5,770 bases of DNA from Nitrospirales bacterium (GTDB lineage Bacteria; Nitrospirota; Nitrospiria; Nitrospirales; UBA8639): positions 1-5,770 of the forward strand of contig JACDDF010000176.1 in assembly GCA_013817135.1 (NCBI GenBank), written 5' to 3'. This document shows, piece after piece, positions 1 to 4,998 of this stretch (its first letter is position 1; the number at the start of each line of letters is the position of its first letter). The notes beneath the pieces were generated by a model. It saw only the letters and a program-made list of their open reading frames with translations, did no database searches and was not told the origin of the DNA. The translations under genes and the position numbers were made by a program.

Positions 1-135
1 GATGGTAGGGTGTTCAAAATGGCCCGTCCAGCAAGGCCGCAGGCACTTTGGCCGGCGCAGCGTAGGAGTGTGAGTACGTGAGCACGACAAAGAGCCGAGA
101 ACGCCGCTGGCGGACTTTTTCAACACCCTGCTAGA
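1..135. repeat. REP-like imperfect inverted repeat (about 130 bp)
   Basis: The two ends are imperfect reverse complements. AGGGTGTT at 7-14 pairs with AACACCCT at 122-129, and similarity continues inward (GGCCCGTCCAGC on the left against the complement of GCTGGCGGACTTT on the right). The middle is GC-rich and non-coding. The layout is that of an interspersed palindromic or MITE-like element. From memory, elements with these ends and the GCAAGGCCGCAGG core are frequent in Nitrospira-like genomes, but I cannot search for it here. The right arm ends only a few bases before the ribosome binding site of the HigA-like gene, so its insertion may have removed that gene's native upstream partner or promoter. 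Confidence 0.6.
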
Positions 136-147
136 AAGGAGTATGTT

Positions 148-447
148 ATGGGACTGAATCATCCACCTCATCCGGGTCGCTCGATCAGGAGGGACTGTCT
201 GGAAGCCCTCGGATTGACGGTTACGGATGGCGCAAAAATTTTAGGGATTACCCGGCATATGCTGTCGAGGATTATAAATGGGCAGGCTGGGGTTTCACCG
301 GAAATGGCCGTGCGGTTGGAAAAAGCTTTTGGCGGAACAGCGCAAAGTTGGTTGGCGCTTCAGCAAGCGTATGAACTTGCACAGGTAGAACGGGGAAAAA
401 TTAAAGTTCGTTCGGTGTCTTCGGTCCGGGAAGAAGCAAGGGTTTAG
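148..447 (+). CDS. higA: HigA-family antitoxin (XRE-type helix-turn-helix), orphan
   Basis: This is a 99-residue protein of normal HigA length. The family signature HPG (residues 8-10) precedes a helix-turn-helix of about residues 23-62 (LGLTVTDGAKILGITRHML, then INGQAGVSPEMAVRLEKAFG). The typical C-terminal segment SWLALQQAYEL follows at residues 67-77. A good Shine-Dalgarno (AAAGGAGT) lies six bases before the ATG. HigA proteins neutralise the HigB mRNA-cleaving toxin and repress their own operon by binding its promoter. In canonical higBA operons the toxin gene is immediately upstream. Here that place is taken by the palindromic repeat and no toxin is visible in the window. The gene is therefore an orphan antitoxin, a domesticated regulator or the survivor of a broken module. 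The family call is firm; the present role is unknown. Confidence 0.85.
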   Translation: MGLNHPPHPGRSIRRDCLEALGLTVTDGAKILGITRHMLSRIINGQAGVSPEMAVRLEKAFGGTAQSWLALQQAYELAQVERGKIKVRSVSSVREEARV

Positions 448-533
448 GGAAATCCGTTTTGGGTGTTCAAATGAGATCCGAAGCAGGGGAAAATGGAACG
501 TGGCCCTGCTTTCGTGGCCACCGCAGTCTTGTC

Positions 534-715
534 GCCATCATTAATATCGATGGTGTTGGCTGGAGAGCTTCCGCCAAAAATACAAGTTAGTCGTAGCATG
601 GATTGAAATACACCAGGAGGATCTACTGGGCGATTGGGAGCTTGCAGTGATTGGCAAGAAAACTTTTCCTATTCGAGGGCTTGATCAATGGAAATCACAG
701 AAATTGTTCCAATAG
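534..715 (+). pseudogene. DUF4160-family protein remnant (frameshifted, N-terminus lost)
   Basis: No intact reading frame exists, but three consecutive frames together read like the second half of a DUF4160 protein. AIINIDG (from 534) is followed in a second frame by VLAGELPPK, then in a third frame by KYKLVVAWIEIHQEDLLGDW and ELAVIGKKTFPIRGLDQW. The last frame ends with TAG at 713-715. The blocks G(E/K)LP and WxEIHxxxLxxxW are characteristic of the family. The usual N-terminal block with the PPHFHA motif is not recognisable upstream. The 3' end overlaps the start of the next gene by 28 bases, as expected for a translationally coupled DUF4160-DUF2442 pair. Such pairs are often adjacent and have been suspected to be toxin-antitoxin-like; no activity is established here. 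Two or more frameshifts make it a clear pseudogene. Confidence 0.6.
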
Positions 716-932
716 ACGACCACCTACTTTACATCGAGGTTGATGATGGACAAGCCGGTCTGTTTGACATCACACCATATCTGGAATCAGAAGCGTTCGC
801 TCCGTTGAAAGATCGAAACACATTCGAAAATATTCACAACGGGGGTATTATGTTGAGTGGGACTGTGGGGCCGACCTTTCGGCCGACACGATTCAGGCCC
901 GGTGGAGGCCTCTAACAAGCGAAGACACCTAA
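688..932 (+). pseudogene. DUF2442 protein gene with a one-base frameshift
   Basis: The first 53 codons read as a standard DUF2442 N-terminus (MEITEIVPIDDHLLYIEVDD, then GQAGLFDITPYLESEAF, LKDRNTFENIHNGG). After the five-G run at 841-845 the frame turns to low-complexity residues and stops at 915. In the frame shifted by one base, the expected C-terminus appears at once from 846: YYVEWDCGADLSADTI followed by QARWRPLTSEDT and TAA at 930-932. ADLSxDT is a strong family signature. Adding one base in the G run restores a protein of about 81 residues, a normal length. DUF2442 is a small family of unproven function often encoded beside DUF4160. The shift lies in a homopolymer, so it could be a true mutation or a sequencing artefact. 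The decayed partner upstream favours real decay. Confidence 0.75.
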
Positions 933-969
933 TACGCCTAATAAGGGTCCTGAGGGGCAGGTGTTGGCA

Positions 970-1126
970 TCACCCGTCAGCCGACTCGGCCTGCTTCAAA
1001 CGGCGGCCGAGCTCGGCGATAAAGTGCGTACAGCCTTGATCATCGCGGAGGATGTCTGCCGAGTATTTCCCCACTTGTGACATGGTAAATGCCCCCGAAA
1101 AAATGAAGACGCATCGGCCAAGCCAG
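970..1126 (-). pseudogene. REP-associated tyrosine transposase (RAYT, Y1_Tnp), N-terminal fragment
   Basis: On the minus strand one frame reads LAWPMRLHFFGGIYHVTS and the next reads ILRDDQGCTHFIAELGRRLK. Together these match the canonical start of RAYT/IS200-like transposases, MARPLRxxxPGAxYHVTSRGN...IFRDDxDRxxFL. A CTG (minus strand, from 1126) stands where the ATG would be. Only about the first 50 residues remain; the HUH metal-binding motif and the catalytic tyrosine are absent. A frameshift lies near the SGE/GKYS junction at about 1060-1070. The fragment sits immediately inside repeat copy 1, the position expected for the 5' end of such an element. A C-terminal RAYT fragment lies at 4539-4985 on the same strand. 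Function: formerly single-strand transposition; now inactive. Confidence 0.65.
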
Positions 1127-1172
1127 GTGGCGAGAATGGTGGGGGGCCTCATGTGTAATTAAAAACCGCATA

Positions 1173-1204
1173 CATAAATCAATACTCATGGCTGACCCCA
1201 TTTT
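1173..1204 (-). repeat. RAYT-element end, copy 1
   Basis: The sequence contains CATAAATCAATACTCATG followed by GCTGACCCCATT. The same motif occurs inverted at 4512-4544 and again directly at 5719-5747. Read on the minus strand it begins GGGGTCAGCC and leads into the RAYT N-terminal fragment, so it looks like the 5' end of that transposon. The outer GGGGTC tip points rightward, toward the peptide-export cassette. Confidence 0.7.
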
Positions 1205-1356
1205 CCCCTGTACGCGCGGTACGCCAGGCACTGTCTGGTGTATAGGCTAATGCGACTCGTAGAGGATCATACGAGGTGTGAAAGGGATGGCATGCCACTC
1301 CTCATGGTAATTTCTTCTTAATGTTTAGACAGTATAATTATTTGATTGCTATTCTT

Positions 1357-1392
1357 CAAAAACCCACCCTTTGTTAAACTCAAGGGTTTTTG
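1357..1392 (+). terminator. Terminator-like stem-loop
   Basis: CAAAAACCC at 1357-1365 is complementary to GGGTTTTTG at 1384-1392, giving a nine-pair stem with an 18-base loop. The stem carries A and U runs on either side, so it could act on both strands. An alternative inner stem (CCCTT/AAGGG) uses part of the loop. It would insulate the cassette from transcription entering from the decayed left region. Confidence 0.5.
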
Positions 1393-1396
1393 CCAG

Positions 1397-1425
1397 TTGA
1401 CCATCTGCATCTCTTACCCTATGGT
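1397..1425 (+). promoter_or_regulatory. Possible sigma-70-type promoter
   Basis: TTGACC (1397-1402) and TATGGT (1420-1425) are separated by 17 bases and lie directly after the stem-loop, about 50 bases before the strong ribosome binding site at 1474. The match is five of six for the -35 and four of six for the -10. It is the best candidate for driving the small-peptide genes but is not compelling by itself. Confidence 0.3.
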
Positions 1426-1488
1426 TACGGATACGAGTGAGGGTGGTGTCCCAGGAATAGAATAAACCAATATAAGGAGGATTTTTTA

Positions 1489-1725
1489 AGGAAAAGGACA
1501 TCAATCCTAATTTCCGTTTTCAGTTTATTCTGTGTAGTTCCAGCATTGGCCGCTGAGAATATAAGCTATGCGCCCGTGCCATTCCAGGCCTAGAGTGGTC
1601 TTTCAGATATGCAATCGCAGGAGCTCACTCCACTTTCGGATCACGAATTGAAGGCAGTAGATGGTCAGGGTTATCTAACCTTGGTTGCAAGCGGGAATCG
1701 GTTACGAGTAAAGCAGTCGGAGTAA
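1489..1725 (+). pseudogene. Small secreted leader-type peptide gene, degenerate paralogue of the next gene
   Basis: An AAGGAGGA site (1474-1481) is followed at normal distance by an open frame with no start codon. It reads RKRTSILISVFSLFCVVPAL then AAENISYAPVPFQA, a classic Sec signal peptide with an ALA cleavage site. An in-frame TAG at 1591-1593 interrupts it. It continues SGLSDMQSQELTPLSDHELK then AVDGQGYLTLVASGNRLRV and ends with TAA at 1723-1725. It aligns with the gene at 1760: FQA*SGLS against FRALEGFS, and LSDHELKAVDGQ against MNDSELAAIEGQ. The TAG falls where the paralogue has Leu (TTG), so one base change would explain it. The missing ATG could be a two-base loss (TTATGAGG to TTAAGG). 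An ATG at 1609 could give 38 residues without a signal peptide. I call it a pseudogene; recoding of TAG is a remote alternative. Confidence 0.7.
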
Positions 1726-1759
1726 CGGTCTGGGAAATTCACTACAAAAGGAGAAAGTT

Positions 1760-2059
1760 ATGAACAAGACTATTATGGCAGTTGGAATCAGTGCGATAAT
1801 GATGTCAGTGGCCCCAGCTTTCGCGATGGAAGCAGAGACTCAGACTAACTTTAGGGCCTTGGAGGGGTTCAGCCCTTCGGCTCCAATGAACGATAGTGAA
1901 TTGGCAGCGATCGAAGGTCAAGCGCCACCGCAATTGATAGCACAGAGGGGCCTTGTCAATGTAGGAGCGCAATTGCGAGTAGGCGACGTAAGAGTCATTC
2001 GAGACATCACCATTCAGGATGTTAACGTCCAGATCCTCTCAGCAGGAATACAGCGGTAA
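1760..2059 (+). CDS. Small secreted protein with leader-like ELxxIxGQ motif; likely exported substrate
   Basis: The 99-residue product has a Sec signal peptide (residues 1-22, cleavage after AFA). A charged and Ser/Pro-rich propeptide-like stretch of about residues 23-42 follows. Next is MNDSELAAIEGQ (43-54), which resembles the double-glycine leader consensus LSxxELxxIxGG with Gln in the last position. The remaining 45 residues (LVNVGAQLRVGDVRVIRDIT, then IQDVNVQIL) alternate hydrophobic and polar residues and look beta-prone. There is no Cys. AAAGGAG lies six bases before the ATG. A degenerate paralogue precedes it by 34 bases, and a barrel protein and a C39 peptidase are encoded downstream. 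I infer that it is the substrate of that pair, either an amyloid-like subunit or a small secreted peptide. The family is not identified for certain; short Gram-negative secreted proteins with a DxELxxVxGQ motif (DUF6160-like) are the nearest I recall. Confidence 0.75.
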   Translation: MNKTIMAVGISAIMMSVAPAFAMEAETQTNFRALEGFSPSAPMNDSELAAIEGQAPPQLIAQRGLVNVGAQLRVGDVRVIRDITIQDVNVQILSAGIQR

Positions 2060-2102
2060 CATCAACCTCCACCAACACCACAGACCGTTCACTTCGGCTC
2101 AA

Positions 2103-2137
2103 AGCAGGAGAGGCGGAACTTTACCGCCTCTCCTGCT
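2103..2137 (+). terminator. Perfect 14-bp hairpin after the small-peptide gene
   Basis: AGCAGGAGAGGCGG (2103-2116) pairs without mismatch with CCGCCTCTCCTGCT (2124-2137) around the seven-base loop AACTTTA. It starts 43 bases after the stop codon. The trailing sequence (CCGTCTTTGTC) is only moderately U-rich. It may therefore be a partial terminator or an mRNA 3'-end stabiliser that keeps the substrate transcript more abundant than the export genes. Confidence 0.75.
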
Positions 2138-2234
2138 CCGTCTTTGTCATTGATGCGGCAGCGTTTGAATCATCCGAGTGTAGATGTAAGGGTGACAGCC
2201 GTGAATGTTCTCTGTAACTTCTGCCCATAATGTA

Positions 2235-2262
2235 TTGATAGTGATGTTAATACAAGTATTTT
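2235..2262 (+). promoter_or_regulatory. Weak promoter candidate in the intergenic region
   Basis: TTGATA (2235-2240) and TATTTT (2257-2262) are spaced by 16 bases. Transcription from here would run into the stem-loop at 2306-2340 after roughly 70 bases. It could give a short leader or small RNA, or read through into the barrel gene. The match is modest in AT-rich DNA. Confidence 0.2.
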
Positions 2263-2305
2263 GTACCTTGTGCTAAACAATTTCGAACACCAGCCTCGCT
2301 TTTAG

Positions 2306-2340
2306 AAAGATCTAGGGGTAAAAAAACCCTAGCTCTTTTT
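2306..2340 (+). terminator. Intrinsic terminator-like stem-loop
   Basis: AAAGA-T-CTAGGG (2306-2317) pairs with CCCTAG-C-TCTTT (2327-2338) with one internal mismatch, around an A-rich loop, and the 3' arm runs into a T tract. A competing pairing of AACCC with the following GGGTT (about 2325-2345) is possible. This allows an attenuator-like switch in front of the export genes, but no ligand or leader peptide is evident. Confidence 0.65.
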
Positions 2341-2475
2341 GGGTTCTCAATTCTTTTTTATTTGAGGCTATGGCTACAAACTCATTGCCTATTAAACTAA
2401 TCCTTCCCGAAATCCAACTGCTTTGAACTTACACCTAACGGAAAATCCAATATTTTTATTCAAAAACCGACATAC

Positions 2476-3438
2476 ATGAAAATTCTTTTTCCAATTATTT
2501 TGATTTTCTCAATGGAATTCCTAATATCGCCATCCTGGGCGGAGGTGACACGAGAAGAGGCTTCTGAGAAGCCTGAGCAAGAGGATCGCCGCCAAGAGGC
2601 TGAAGAGGCCGCTCGCTTGCGGGACCTGTTTTTAAGGCAAGAAAAGGTCTTCATCCGGAAGGGCGAATTCCTCGGGGAGATCAATACCTTTTACAACACG
2701 GATGAGGCTACGGTGTTCGCGACTGGAAACGCAGGAACTTTGGTGGCAGGCCAGGTACAGAGTCGCACTACGGAACTGACCCTTATCGGCCGCTATGGAT
2801 TATGGGACGGTCTGGAAATTGATCTGATCGTGCCCGTGTTTGTCCATGCACGGCAGCAGCTTAATATTGGAACACTAGCAATTGATCGAAAAGAAACGGG
2901 AATCGGTGATGTGAGTGCCGCCTTACGGTATCAGCTCATTGGCGAACGAGGTGGAATCCCGGATGTTATTCTTGACATCAACGCAATATCAGATACAGGT
3001 GGAGATAATCTTAGAGGAACCGGAAATTGGAGTATTGGAACAGGGATTACTTTCGTCAAAACCATTGATCCTGTGGTGCTTTTTGGGCGGGTGGGTTATA
3101 CATGGACTTTGGCCGCGGAGGATGACCTCTCAGACATAGAGCTTACACCAGTTCGGGTAACCCGCAATCCAGGAGATATTATCCAATATCGTGTGGGAAT
3201 GGGGTTTTCCTTGAATGACCGGGTGAGTTTTAATCTGGCGGTCAATGGAGCCGTTGTCGGATCGAGTAAAATTGATGGGCGTAAGCAGCGGAATTCAAAC
3301 CTGGAACTACTCACACTCGTTTTAAGCACCACGGTGCTCGTCACGAAACAGTTGTTTGTCGAACCCGTGGTCGGCGTTGGGCTGACTGATGATGCCTTTG
3401 ATACGTTTGTGGGAATTCGCTTTCCCTATCGGTTTTAA
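2476..3438 (+). CDS. Outer-membrane beta-barrel with N-terminal coiled coil (FapF-like / MetA-type transporter)
   Basis: The 320-residue protein has a Sec signal peptide (1-22, cleavage after SWA). A highly charged Glu/Arg-rich helix of about residues 24-58 follows (EASEKPEQEDRRQEAEEAAR), predicted as a coiled coil. The rest is amphipathic beta-strands with frequent Gly and aromatic residues (GRYGLWDGLEIDLIVPVFV, GIGDVSAALRYQL, FGRVGYTWTLA). It ends with Phe (FPYRF), the usual insertion signal of outer-membrane barrels. The GxGDVxxxLRYxL segment resembles the MetA-pathway phenol-degradation barrel family (PF13557). Coiled coil plus barrel beside a C39 peptidase also matches the plan of FapF, the amyloid secretion pore, but this protein is shorter. 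It has a poor ribosome binding site, so expression may be low. The downstream C39 gene starts 24 bases later, in the same operon. Barrel: confident; FapF relation: inference. Confidence 0.8.
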   Translation: MKILFPIILIFSMEFLISPSWAEVTREEASEKPEQEDRRQEAEEAARLRDLFLRQEKVFIRKGEFLGEINTFYNTDEATVFATGNAGTLVAGQVQSRTTELTLIGRYGLWDGLEIDLIVPVFVHARQQLNIGTLAIDRKETGIGDVSAALRYQLIGERGGIPDVILDINAISDTGGDNLRGTGNWSIGTGITFVKTIDPVVLFGRVGYTWTLAAEDDLSDIELTPVRVTRNPGDIIQYRVGMGFSLNDRVSFNLAVNGAVVGSSKIDGRKQRNSNLELLTLVLSTTVLVTKQLFVEPVVGVGLTDDAFDTFVGIRFPYRF

Positions 3439-3462
3439 GAGCTCTGGTGCCGGCAGGATGTC

Positions 3463-4179
3463 ATGAACTATACCCCTGTTTCAATGACTCTAATTCCCTT
3501 ACTCGCTGTTTTAGCTGGGTGTGGCCCATGGGAGAGAGAGGGGGTAAAGAGTATTTACGGCTATGAGCTCGGTCCTGCTCCTATTCGGCATACATTGAAA
3601 GAACTCCGTGACCAGGCCGTGGTGAAGCAGGAGCTTGATTACTCGTGTGGTTCGGCAGCGTTGGCGACCTTGTTGCGTTATTATTTTGGAGACCAGACGT
3701 CTGAAGAAGAGCTCTTGCACATCCTGAAAACACAGTATCCCCAGGAAGAAGAATGGCTGAAAAAACAAGCCAGTGGTTTTTCTCTGCTGGATCTCAAGCA
3801 GGTTGCTTTGCAGAAAGGGTATCAAGCCGCAGGCTTCCGTTTCTCGCTTGAGCAGGTCAAACAGCTGAAGGCGCCCGTTATTGTTCACCTCGAACCCATG
3901 GGCTACAAACATTTTGCCGTGCTGCGTGGCATTGTCAATGATCGCGCATTTGTGGCCGATCCGGCTCGAGGTAACCTCCGTCTGAGCCTTGAACGCTTCC
4001 GTAGCGAATGGACGGGAGTCGTGTTCGTTTTGGGAAAACCTGGGGAAGAAGATCTTGGGACTTATCCCTTAGAAATCCTCGAATTGGCGGGTTTACAACC
4101 TGAAATGCTGCGATGGTTGCGTATTACGGGCCCGGAACCCTCCCTGAACAATACTAAGATACAGATGAATGTAAGATAA
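3463..4179 (+). CDS. Stand-alone C39-family cysteine peptidase, lipoprotein (FapD-like)
   Basis: The 238-residue protein begins with a lipoprotein signal: hydrophobic residues 8-18, then lipobox LAGC with Cys20. It should be anchored on the periplasmic side. The peptidase C39 fold covers about residues 50-195. Oxyanion Gln56 and nucleophile Cys62 lie in QELDYSCGSAALATLL, His150 in GYKHFAVLRG and Asp166 in VADPARG, so the triad is complete. C39 enzymes typically cut leader peptides after a double-glycine motif and are usually fused to ABC exporters. Here there is no transporter domain, as in FapD of the Pseudomonas functional amyloid operon. It follows the barrel gene by 24 bases with a weak AGGA site, so the two are probably co-transcribed. 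I infer that it processes the GQ-leader proteins encoded upstream. The tail after residue 200 is unassigned. Confidence 0.88.
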   Translation: MNYTPVSMTLIPLLAVLAGCGPWEREGVKSIYGYELGPAPIRHTLKELRDQAVVKQELDYSCGSAALATLLRYYFGDQTSEEELLHILKTQYPQEEEWLKKQASGFSLLDLKQVALQKGYQAAGFRFSLEQVKQLKAPVIVHLEPMGYKHFAVLRGIVNDRAFVADPARGNLRLSLERFRSEWTGVVFVLGKPGEEDLGTYPLEILELAGLQPEMLRWLRITGPEPSLNNTKIQMNVR

Positions 4180-4192
4180 AAATCAGGGATTT

Positions 4193-4517
4193 CGGGGCTA
4201 TCGCCCTCAGCAAGCTCACCGGTTCACCCTGGAGCCGACGCCGCATGAAAGCTCGATGGCGTATTTCTGCGCAAACCTGGCAGAACATCCACCATCTGTT
4301 GCAGAAACAGTGGAGTCCAGAGCGGATCAGTGGCTGGTTACGGACGAATCAGCGCCACCCGGTCAGTGATGAATGGATTTACCAACATGTCCTCCAAGAC
4401 AAACGCTCTCAGGGAACCCTCTACCGCCATTTGCGGTGTCAGCGGCGTCGCCGCAAGCGCTATGGGATGTACAGTTGTCGGGGCCACCTCCGCAACCGCG
4501 TGGGGGAACAAAGATAA
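4193..4517 (+). pseudogene. IS30-family transposase fragment
   Basis: RGYRPQQAHRFTLE (from 4193) in one frame is continued after a frameshift near 4235-4245 by KARWRISAQTWQNIHHLLQK, QWSPERISGWLR, VSDEWIYQHVLQDKRSQGT and LYRHLRCQRRRRKRYG. These blocks are typical of the central linker and pre-catalytic region of IS30-family transposases (WSPEQISGRL...EWIYQHVYADK...HLR). Neither the N-terminal helix-turn-helix nor the DDE catalytic core is present. The fragment begins 13 bases after the C39 stop codon and is cut off at NRVGEQR exactly where repeat copy 2 begins. An IS30 copy was therefore already present or truncated when the RAYT-related element arrived. It is non-functional. Confidence 0.8.
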
Positions 4518-4544
4518 GGGTCAGGCATGAGTATTGATTTATGG
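4512..4544 (+). repeat. RAYT-element end, copy 2 (inverted relative to copy 1)
   Basis: The sequence contains GGGTCAGGCATGAG followed by TATTGATTTATGG, the reverse complement of copy 1 with few changes. The stop codon of the minus-strand RAYT fragment (TAA at 4541-4539) lies inside it, so it is the 3' end of that transposon. The outer GGGTC tip points left, into the IS30 fragment. Confidence 0.75.
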
Positions 4545-4985
4545 CTTCAAGATCATGCGATCCCGCTTTTCCCATGAACGCGTCGGCACCGCCACATAGT
4601 GCGCATATAGACGGCTGATCATCGAGGGGTCGCGGTGCAGGCGTCGCCCAACTCCTTGACGCGCAGGCCGCTCCACTCCCGCCCTGCATACACGAGCAAC
4701 GCGCGCGCCGCCACCCAGTCACGATGCCGCCCTGCTTGAACTAACAGGTCGGGGGAATGGCCTGTGACGGTCGCCACCGCCTGAAGGAGGAGGCTAAAAT
4801 GGATTCTGGGGCCTTTCACCGTCACCTCGTGTTTCGCCTCCGCTTTCTCCTGGATCTGTGCGAGGAACCGCTCGTTCCCCAAGAAGCGTTGGTCCACGGC
4901 CTCGTAGTAGTGTGCTTGATGCCCGTGCCCAGCCCTCCTGCAAGAAGCGGCGATTGGCTTTCCGAGCTGGCCCTATGGGCATGAA
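4539..4985 (-). pseudogene. REP-associated tyrosine transposase (RAYT), C-terminal fragment
   Basis: Minus-strand frames together give ARKANRRFLQEG, then after a shift GHGHQAHYYEAVDQRFLGNE and RFLAQIQEKAEAK. The main frame continues VKGPRIHFSLLLQAVATVTG, LVQAGRHRDWVAARALLVYA and GREWSGLRVKELGDA. After another one-base shift near 4640 it reads LHRDPSMISRLYAHY and ends at the TAA at 4541-4539. This is the C-terminal half typical of long RAYTs: a linker with DQRFLGxExF and then a DnaA-like helix-turn-helix (VKELG...HRDPSMISRLY). The HUH and tyrosine domain is absent; its upstream neighbour is an unrelated gene ending at 4999. The region is much richer in GC than the flanking passenger gene. It is inactive because of at least two frameshifts and the missing catalytic domain. 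Confidence 0.75.
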
Positions 4986-4998
4986 TGTGGGAAGTTGT

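Larger units (their letters stand above)
1205..1485. other. Intergenic region upstream of the peptide-export cassette
   Basis: No protein-coding signal is convincing here. The stretch holds a small dyad (GGCATGCC at about 1289), an isolated TATAAT at 1333-1338 without a good -35 partner, a terminator-like stem-loop at 1357-1392 and a possible promoter at 1397-1425. An excellent ribosome binding site (AAGGAGGA, 1474-1481) follows. The composition turns AT-rich from about 1310. Confidence 0.5.
2060..2475. other. Long regulatory intergenic region between substrate and export genes
   Basis: This 416-base gap contains no credible gene. It holds a perfect 14-bp hairpin (2103-2137), a weak promoter candidate (2235-2262) and a terminator-like stem-loop with a T tract (2306-2340). 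A very AT-rich tract leads to the barrel gene. The arrangement suggests that the small peptide and the export genes are expressed at different levels. Confidence 0.6.

Noticed and set aside
857..1039. 60-residue plus-strand frame overlapping the DUF2442 end
   Set aside because: The DUF2442 C-terminus and the antisense RAYT fragment explain this DNA better.
1333..1338. Perfect TATAAT as a promoter -10 element
   Set aside because: No acceptable -35 box lies 16-18 bases upstream, and transcription would run straight into the stem-loop at 1357-1392.
1591..1593. In-frame TAG considered as recoded (stop readthrough)
   Set aside because: The same frame also lacks a start codon and no recoding signal is visible, so a pseudogene is simpler.
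2153..2230. 25-codon frame beginning MRQRLNHPSVDVRVTAVNVL
   Set aside because: It has a faintly HEAT-like look but no ribosome binding site and no supporting context; probably chance.
2460..2684. Minus-strand Ser/Arg-rich frame over the start of the barrel gene
   Set aside because: It is the antisense reflection of the Glu-rich coiled-coil region of the barrel protein.
3511..3912. 133-residue open frame on the minus strand
   Set aside because: It lies entirely antisense to the C39 peptidase, whose catalytic motifs are clear, and its translation has no recognisable domain.
4363..4722. 119-residue minus-strand frame rich in Cys, Gly and Arg
   Set aside because: It crosses the IS30 fragment, the repeat and the RAYT fragment in a frame unrelated to any of them and has biased, non-protein-like composition.
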